DNA from: MWEH01 sp964392385
GTDB taxonomy: Bacteria; Bacillota; Clostridia; Christensenellales; DTU072
Direction: 5' to 3'
NCBI GenBank assembly: GCA_964392385.1
Contig: CAYMPR010000008.1
Location: forward strand, 1 to 42,179
Length of the DNA stretch: 42,179 nucleotides
Shown here piece after piece: positions 38,801 to 42,179 of this stretch. A program made the position numbers and the translations under genes. The notes under the pieces are model-generated. The model saw nothing but the letters and a program-made list of their open reading frames with translations. It made no database searches and had not been told where the DNA came from. Within the stretch, counting starts at the first letter, position 1. Every line of letters starts with the position of its first letter.

Positions 38801-41734
38801 ATACTTAATTCTAATAAACCGAATATAAGTGACCTAATAAAAATTGATGCTTTTAGAGTTGATTTTTTAGTTGGTTCAATTTCTACCACTGCTGAAATAA
38901 ATACACTAGGACAAAGTACAAACATTGCGAAAACGCCAACTTCTCCCAATGAATCTACTTTTGTTAACAACAATATCAATTACTATCTAGAGCTTGAATA
39001 TATCGAAAAATACCCCTTATTTAAAGCCTTTACTTCTTATGATGTCACTATTTCCGGGACACCTGTAACATTAATTGAAGGAAGAGGGACTCCAAATGGA
39101 AGCGATGCGACAATTATTGAAGTTGAAAATATGGATGTAACCACAAATGTTCCTGTCAGAATCTATGATGAAACTACAACTCGTGGAAATGCAACATTTA
39201 ATGATTCGATGGGTTTGTTACCATATAACACAACCTTATTTACTGCAAACACATATCTTTCTGGTCCCTATGGCACTCCTAGTTTACTTTTATATGATAG
39301 AGTTGAACTATCTTCCAGATTCGTTGTTCCAGATAGAACACAAAATTACACTGCAAGTATACTTATTAATGGAGATTATACATCTGGAACATATATCGCA
39401 CTTGAATTTAGGAAGGGCTTCCCTGGCAAAGCATTTGTTGTTAGATATGATTTAGGTGTTTTAACTGAAGAGCCGTTAGAATTGACGCTAAGAGGGGCAA
39501 ATCCGTTTGATGGATATACTCATGATATAAGAATAGTGTTTGATAAGAGAATCGGGTCCGTGTTAGTGACATTCGATTTTTCCACAAGTCAAATGGTTTA
39601 TGTTCAAGATATGGGAATTACTCTGTCTGGAACTGGTGACCATGTGATTAGTGAAGCGTCAGAGCTTGGATTTAAACTGACAGGATTAAGCGCTTATTTA
39701 AGATATTTTTCTTATGCAAACCAAGGATATTACGACAATTATGCTACAAAAGTTCAAAGAGTAAATGTTAATTCGCAAGGATTATTTGGAAATGGCGCTA
39801 ATGATTTACACATTGTTTTAAATAGCAACAAAACATCCTCCGTTATTATAGATACTAGAACAATATTCTCGCCATATATGCCAAATCTACTGGGCCAAAC
39901 TTTTGAGTATTATGTAAATGGAGTTCTTGCTTCTTCGATATCTTATGGTGCTGTTGACCCTCAGTTTTTATTAACGCTCTATCCTGGATTAAATAAAATA
40001 GAGGTATACGTGTATTATAATAATGGTGGCGGAGATGTCCTTGTTTGTGCAGAAAGCGCGTTTGCACTTGTGGATCACGAACCTTATTCGTATAAACTAC
40101 AAAAAACAACGGAAACTGACCCAATTTCAACTGATGGGGGCATTATGAGATTTTATAATATTCCTGCTCCTGGAACTGAAGTCGATCCAACATATATAGT
40201 CGATGCTTCTTCTCCTGCTATGGGTAAATATAATTTAACTCAATATGGTACATATGGGACTTCTACCCCTCATTCGCCACTAATTAGGTCTTTAGAATAT
40301 AGCATGACCTTTATGGAGGCAAAAATTCCAACTGAACCAGCTACATATTACCTTGGCGAAAGCAAATTCTCATTTAATTTCTTTATGGATGGAGCAACAT
40401 ACGCTACAGATGATGGCTCTAATACCACAAGAGGGTTATCTTTAATACTTAATAAGAATAGGACAGCTCAAGATGCCTATACCTATAGTGGAAAGTTAGT
40501 AGTTGCAAATAGACTTAGTGGATCAGCCCAATCTCCAAAGCAATTTACCATTCCAATATCCGAGATTTCATCAATGAATTTTGATGATGGCGCAATATAT
40601 ACTTTTGGTTTCTACCTAGATAGGGATGATATTAAAAGCTATGATAATCTTGGCTACAACAGAAGATTTGGAAGTGGCGGTATATTAATAAGAATTTTAA
40701 GAAATGGAGTACCTGTATTTACAAGATTTTTTGATACCGAATATGCAAAAACAAATGCATCTCCTGCAATTACGCTTACAAATGCAAACTATGATATTTT
40801 CAGTCCTATTTGGCTTACTCCAACATCTGGTACAAGCAACGGGTGTAGCATTGGTGCAAGTAATATCTTTAGAAACGTATTATACGGAGTAACAGTTAAC
40901 AAAAACTCTTATGCACTAAACGATTACCTTGTAGATGGAGCATTTACATTGAGGAACACTTCCTCAGGTAATTTAGTCAATGCACTTTCAGATACTGCAT
41001 CGATTAAGCTTTCGGATGGATATGGAACACCACTTATTTCAAGATTTGAAAATGCTACATTAAAATACAATACAAGTAGTATAGGAACTTCTGCTGGTTA
41101 TGAGTGGCATATAATAGCAAATGAAGATATAGCAGCAGGATATGACAATAGATATTATAAAGGAATGAAGTTAGTATATGATGAAGTCGCTGAAACGCTA
41201 AATTATGTCTTTTATTTGGATGGAACAAACTATCTTGCTCAACCTCTATTGCTTCCTGTAGGTGGATTACTTGACGCAGCTGTTGAACATACAATAAAGG
41301 TTGTAATAGATAAACAAAGATATTCTACAGCTGTTGGATCTAACTACGTTTTATATTCAGGCTCGCTTGCTCTTACCGATGAAAATGGAACGGGCTTACC
41401 AATTCACTATGGTAAAGCAATAATATATATAGATGGGATGGCTGCTCAGGAGGTATATTATCCATACTACGAATCGGGCGAGGCATGGTATCGTACAAAC
41501 AATGATATTACCCAAGGAACAGAGTACCAAGGCAATATACTAATTCCGACCCTTACACCCAATGCAAATGATGAAAATTCGTTTGGATTTAATCCTCAAT
41601 TTGTCAATTCATATAATATGGGTGAACTAATTATTAGCGATTCAGAAATAGTTGTATTGGATTATTCTTCGCACTTTGGAAATATTGGAACCGAAAACCT
41701 AGATCTTTTTGATGATTCTGTTCCTATTGTTTAG
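29840..41734 (+). CDS. Giant surface lipoprotein: Big_3-like and MBG repeats with LamG-like C-terminal region
   Basis: 3964 residues, by far the largest gene here. A signal peptide ends in the lipobox L24-I25-S26-C27, giving a lipid anchor. Residues about 30-1165 hold about 12 Big_3-like Ig units (YIEGEELDLTNAQI, IEVTQKPVKNIYYVGD, IKQQYYKVTGGSIPLD, KQHYIEGQSYDAS). Residues about 1170-2970 hold about 15 MBG-type units, each closing with an N-Y-x-[IVL] strand and a K/R-rich link such as FKVEKRQV, YLYKITPK or NVAKKPIS. One MBG unit is interrupted by an all-helical stretch (about 2145-2247). The last 990 residues contain three segments that look like LamG/concanavalin A-like beta-sandwiches. No sortase signal or C-terminal membrane helix. 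AAAGGA precedes the ATG. Expected role: a very long cell-surface fibre with a carbohydrate-binding tip; the role is inference. Confidence 0.9.
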   Translation: MRFKRIIPIVLVVIFFALTLTGLLISCGKDSNIDYIEVYNSPKLNYIEGEELDLTNAQIRVVYKNNSEKIIDVTPSMISGYDPTILGKQYIKIFYEDRSATLEITVSKQAIRNAVVSIASANATLVQEQNLNLNNVFVNLTLSNGATSLLPVTEEMCEGFDRNKVGKQTVTVNFTYEGQLQQVKFVVSVVEKELIGIEVTQKPVKNIYYVGDPNLSLVGGKLFLKYNNGYSTEINMVDSSSNPISGLFYNWDNITITNSSSVEIIYGGFSTSFDVQVKIRDVLSYRFIQAPIVQMQNIPLNLEGTVIEITYNNNEKENVALPNEKVTILGFDETIAGPQTAQIVFKFASVTLSTRGTVTLDVAPREEFSLEILRPNTPIYQDTPIDTTSWSYRIIYNNGELSEEIPFSLSMVVWEDSIPITSYSTPGDYVWRIVRSNEVEIFYDIQVLPLSLNENSIEFVDSEGNPVDIIDVFVGNALDTSDIYMTITYSNGILREVPVGLPGIPLNSSNVTFDNTSEGLKVASVSYSDNYIDEFTTSIYVNVIRRVVGIEVTTLPKVRYVKNEIFDPSGLELLLNYEFLPSSVSLRYEDVNFSGRGWTFSCAWFDQDNRFIKTDGEIVSGEPIDIVVNLNNPGLTEPYVIDVEVTNDFVEFSEFPFFRKVSQGGIEYFESVENLGTVLPGMSIDFGTYYIEVVYESETLMKEITSEMVRDLDINNTILSTRPITVFYPKLPSTPEEEETIASRTTYVVVEEKSITGISVVQKPIKQQYYKVTGGSIPLDPTGIIVHIEYDNNTFEVIDAEQEIAEDRLLFAGFNSGDTGIQTITVTYYDVFETRWETTFTIEVLDAEVERISWKGDNENVYWYNYDGVKVPSTTKREGDNIDLFALSTSAMTVEEVTYVSYPFINLFLTINYSDGTSREISYEEFYLNLEVLDYNKDSSINQHIKLKYKYSNESDIFLPVDVKMVKSILKGIYITEDSPSFTAIQGADIDLSGIKLGLEFETDNQLDEDKFVPMIQSYIAVSTNNPNGYDKTNRTTGTRNVTISYTFDGVTLTIENVVVTVNDRRLIKIELSEIPKQHYIEGQSYDASQGSITAYYNNGETETKLFSEAEINSQARYNISTINYDSSEFSGYDKVQRIFVSYTSEGALANDTQTLGYNIIMRDRKQVEVRFSTQNIYSFIYGNTVAPSVQLWGFDAFSDLVRNKQFNNIDFKVEYIEQNIWINNSMDPLVDYTVLPTQVGTYFIVVSYDGGEINNYNGDATHNKFQNSDRTLVIEKKNLYFSFYPGQKKIYGTGNPDILLILKGRNTDPILDNPLTLFAYQDNFSSSNFNPSSNTYPSICYLSDKLGNKFLVEGNPLSLNMFEFSITRTGGQVLAEGSAAGDYSIRFSANKILSRNYNLVYEDAVFKVEKRQVLIIPNSVSYTYGFPMPLITYTTSKVTDPILGEIDASGLYNTDTLLGQLNRATPTVHSVGNYLITRGDLGLANSNYIVVFDNTLESVTPKFVSILARNIYVRADSRVKTYGEIFAPPTVQYFTDSLCTITEGAFAQGDNPSDLGQLTFNHNITYLSPVGKYDVLPIITPNAQSNTNYNIVCSNGVVVVERRQIKVTPTDVLKTFGQPDPLVFTFSVSGISGIASSGPVTLLDQFGNPQLIDGVVQRESLSGALVRDPGENVGSYNIRIGNLVSSNPNYVISFEVKYLVITQKMLTVGIDPNSLSRTYNGQKPSIPSNALTIYEKVNGVDVVFAGSQGVLPFINVSCTYSLKNVGQYAVSLTNTNPNYSISLISSYIFSILPKTVRIQYNNLPANQQYKASPFIITAAINNEDLQYQYNEDGTVKTDQNNLPLYDNVSVYLTLSTALNAGSYQTKVESISDPLNYYLPPANNPTISFNIIPRILLIKINTNSPDGITYQREYNGFDASFSPADYSISNLIDGYVDPYPLFELGVIIPQGGNPSNVRFDVNGNVISYNVAIVENSDDRNFVYQLDKAYLYKITPKFARVSVIENYLTKKYDGNPPTITSGMYSFVEDVNIDKEDITFTFARVTGNDGRSNTDSGEYGITVACFDQNYLVSFAQNYFYTISKRNDVTISIVESARLRQYNGQNATFSSANISLQSGSATIPKVRNFLNNGSYETFITNFDYIIDSSNQLRIAIDKIFIDADTIPFTRTNISAAQTALSIAKSRLLNYGSVLESGSSSIINSAYIGIEDKLFATLDSLNGGNLEQAESSLDLAKSYMVMASNRVRYENTYLSFEFGEEDTNDTSNVGVYHYTFVSNDFNVDFALTYTLENRFVTITPKVVLVQISDVRVKYGWAKLETEYNTYVDYAYYMLNGGFIIKDAQTGTILNIPTITGTPRPVEDLIRTSAVGRYRIVLEDLATSTKYISESTGNYSLVTVSEAYFYIDKAILTLRLKKHGFETPIEYGTNLEMFAVQGYEYLDFDSSTFQDDQTLWQAAGVTGLEDLSVRIEKLKMYYGGIIAPHVFQDEIVEDSVTYNCYINPLNPNGGEIFNRVVNVATYALSATGFSTESGSYDVHVLSGEVKISRKPLSPKFLQGGSYLTRTYGNSYVDLSFNGILDQDLATFSNLPVYSISPEGVATSIGYSVGSPEFSTIFLNGDDPTFVDNADALDPTLGIDTTDLFVYFDDQVYNMPGYEYVLANYSFSFSSSYDLKINKRQASLRVVSLLDTAVINTVYGSAEDTSTIGYKINYTNLASHETAEDLGIDKNGLIKPTIEFNQNAGATILDSSKVYFSYDVLNNELKNYEFTVLESTLNVAKKPISIFVRSPYLNNKNQLPVMYERFINMDTLAYDYTHLVNRLQLLNSSTLSTLLPGVTTLGYQISPFIVRAMIRNSDQGLENATLIYGQYGIDDFFAINPSEIANKYITTNKTSGFAYSDTFASVFVSGYAPTSGVAVETDASYTYNYLPLNVMEIVNHTIQTTAPNSSLVGTYTVSGLTFVGNENYAVSLEPMEYKIVSQVGRMRPAKNQVILNSNKPNISDLIKIDAFRVDFLVGSISTTAEINTLGQSTNIAKTPTSPNESTFVNNNINYYLELEYIEKYPLFKAFTSYDVTISGTPVTLIEGRGTPNGSDATIIEVENMDVTTNVPVRIYDETTTRGNATFNDSMGLLPYNTTLFTANTYLSGPYGTPSLLLYDRVELSSRFVVPDRTQNYTASILINGDYTSGTYIALEFRKGFPGKAFVVRYDLGVLTEEPLELTLRGANPFDGYTHDIRIVFDKRIGSVLVTFDFSTSQMVYVQDMGITLSGTGDHVISEASELGFKLTGLSAYLRYFSYANQGYYDNYATKVQRVNVNSQGLFGNGANDLHIVLNSNKTSSVIIDTRTIFSPYMPNLLGQTFEYYVNGVLASSISYGAVDPQFLLTLYPGLNKIEVYVYYNNGGGDVLVCAESAFALVDHEPYSYKLQKTTETDPISTDGGIMRFYNIPAPGTEVDPTYIVDASSPAMGKYNLTQYGTYGTSTPHSPLIRSLEYSMTFMEAKIPTEPATYYLGESKFSFNFFMDGATYATDDGSNTTRGLSLILNKNRTAQDAYTYSGKLVVANRLSGSAQSPKQFTIPISEISSMNFDDGAIYTFGFYLDRDDIKSYDNLGYNRRFGSGGILIRILRNGVPVFTRFFDTEYAKTNASPAITLTNANYDIFSPIWLTPTSGTSNGCSIGASNIFRNVLYGVTVNKNSYALNDYLVDGAFTLRNTSSGNLVNALSDTASIKLSDGYGTPLISRFENATLKYNTSSIGTSAGYEWHIIANEDIAAGYDNRYYKGMKLVYDEVAETLNYVFYLDGTNYLAQPLLLPVGGLLDAAVEHTIKVVIDKQRYSTAVGSNYVLYSGSLALTDENGTGLPIHYGKAIIYIDGMAAQEVYYPYYESGEAWYRTNNDITQGTEYQGNILIPTLTPNANDENSFGFNPQFVNSYNMGELIISDSEIVVLDYSSHFGNIGTENLDLFDDSVPIV

Positions 41735-41775
41735 CTTCCATAAATTTGCCTAGAAATATTTATCAATTAATATGC

Positions 41776-41808
41776 AAAAACCAGCAAGCAACTTGCTGGT
41801 TTAAGTTT
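41776..41808. terminator. Bidirectional terminator between the lipoprotein gene and tRNA-Glu
   Basis: CCAGCAAG (41781-41788) and CTTGCTGG (41792-41799) form an 8-bp perfect stem with a CAA loop. Five A precede it (41776-41780), which serve as a T-run for transcripts on the minus strand, and TTTAAGTTT follows on the plus strand. It can end both the lipoprotein mRNA and the convergent tRNA transcript. Confidence 0.85.
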
Positions 41809-41813
41809 AGTTA

Positions 41814-41888
41814 TGGTACCCCCAAGGGGATTCGAACCCCTATTACCGGCGTGAGAGGCCAGCGTCCTAACCATTAGACTATGAGGGC
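41814..41888 (-). tRNA. trnE: tRNA-Glu (anticodon CTC)
   Basis: Reading the minus strand, the cloverleaf is complete. The acceptor stem GCCCTCA pairs with TGGGGGT (two G-U pairs). The anticodon loop is CTCTCAC with anticodon CTC (41853-41855), and the T-arm is GGGGTTCGAATCCCC. The 3' CCA is encoded (41814-41816). The length is 75 bases including CCA. CTC reads GAG. It is convergent with the giant lipoprotein gene. Confidence 0.95.
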
Positions 41889-41905
41889 ATATTTTATGCT
41901 AAATT

Positions 41906-41934
41906 AGTATATCATGCACCACTAATTCAAGCAA
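41906..41934 (-). promoter_or_regulatory. Promoter of tRNA-Glu
   Basis: On the minus strand TTGCTT (41934-41929), a 17-base spacer, and TATACT (41911-41906), ending 18 bases before the tRNA 5' end. The fit to the sigma-70-type consensus is good. Confidence 0.7.
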
Positions 41935-42129
41935 GCAATTTTTCCTGTACATTGCATATGTAGGGCTTATCTATGATATAGTAAATTATAATCAATAAAG
42001 TCATTAATAATAAAGAGTATTTAAACCATAATATAGTAATGATATAATGACAAACTAATCTTATATGCATAATCTAGTTAGATATGATAATATTAGTTAA
42101 GGAATAAAGAGGAATTTTGGCTATATAAA
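41935..42129. other. A+T-rich spacer upstream of the probable uvrC
   Basis: No open reading frame, RNA or repeat is apparent. A promoter for the gene at 42130 must lie here, and TATGAT (about 42083) is one -10 candidate, but I could not settle on a convincing -35/-10 pair. Confidence 0.4.
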
Positions 42130-42179
42130 ATGAATGATTTCACTCTTAAGTTGAAGCTTTTACCTGAAAGCAGTGGCGT
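42130..42179 (+). CDS. uvrC: Start of a probable UvrC (excinuclease ABC subunit C), cut by the window edge
   Basis: Only 16 complete codons are present: MNDFTLKLKLLPESSG, with the frame still open. UvrC proteins begin with a short lead-in followed by LK-x-KL-x-x-LP-x-x-PGVY, the start of the GIY-YIG nuclease domain, and this matches well, although SSG replaces the common xPG. UvrC makes the two cuts in nucleotide excision repair. AAGAGGA (42107-42113) is rather far (16 bases) from the ATG, and the frame upstream offers no better start codon. The identification rests on a very short segment. Confidence 0.5.
   Translation, partial: MNDFTLKLKLLPESSG

Overview
The window is A+T-rich bacterial DNA. 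Nearly every gene lies on the + strand behind a strong Shine-Dalgarno sequence, with ATG, GTG or TTG starts. The surface proteins combine lipoprotein signals or single membrane anchors with GLUG, MBG and Big_3-type repeats. Standard stop codons, including TGA, are used. Together this suggests a low-GC, single-membrane Firmicute (Clostridia-like, probably an uncultured gut or anaerobic lineage); the taxonomy is inference. A run of exactly 100 N (12105-12204) shows this is a scaffold with one unresolved gap inside a repeat-rich gene.

Layout. 1-95 holds a partial structured transcript with a terminator. 334-1992 is a membrane-anchored GLUG-repeat protein. 2177-5272 is a LacZ-type GH2 beta-galactosidase and 5543-7957 a GH123-like/DUF6067-type glycosidase. 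8336-14069 is a large GLUG/MBG protein with a signal peptide and C-terminal anchor, split by the gap. 14257-15633 is citrate synthase. 15667-17277 is a GH20 hexosaminidase, followed by a small beta-rich protein, a PHP metallohydrolase and a GDPD-like phosphodiesterase (to 19600). 19954-23628 is a 1224-residue Big_3/MBG lipoprotein. 23742-28345 is a probable small-molecule catabolic set: class III aminotransferase, FGGY kinase, and two overlapping class II aldolase-family genes, one without the metal ligands. 28406-29614 is a domesticated-looking Y1/REP-transposase relative that has lost its HUH histidines. 29840-41734 is a 3964-residue Big_3/MBG lipoprotein. It is followed by a bidirectional terminator, a tRNA-Glu(CTC) on the minus strand, and the first 50 bases of a probable uvrC.

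How it may work together (inference). Four large surface proteins use three kinds of anchor and could bind or scaffold glycans outside the cell. The glycosidases have no signal peptides and would act inside on imported oligosaccharides. GH2, GH20 and GH123-like activities match galactose, GlcNAc and GalNAc linkages of mucin-type or glycolipid glycans. No transporter lies in the window. The kinase/aldolase/aminotransferase set probably handles one downstream metabolite, but the substrate cannot be read from the sequence.

The most unusual features are the giant lipoprotein with a helical insertion and LamG-like tail, the near-identical promoters of the two lipoprotein genes, the active/inactive aldolase pair, the HUH-less transposase relative with a GTAG palindrome beside it, and several tandem duplications of 56-72 bp in the gaps of the first 8.4 kb.
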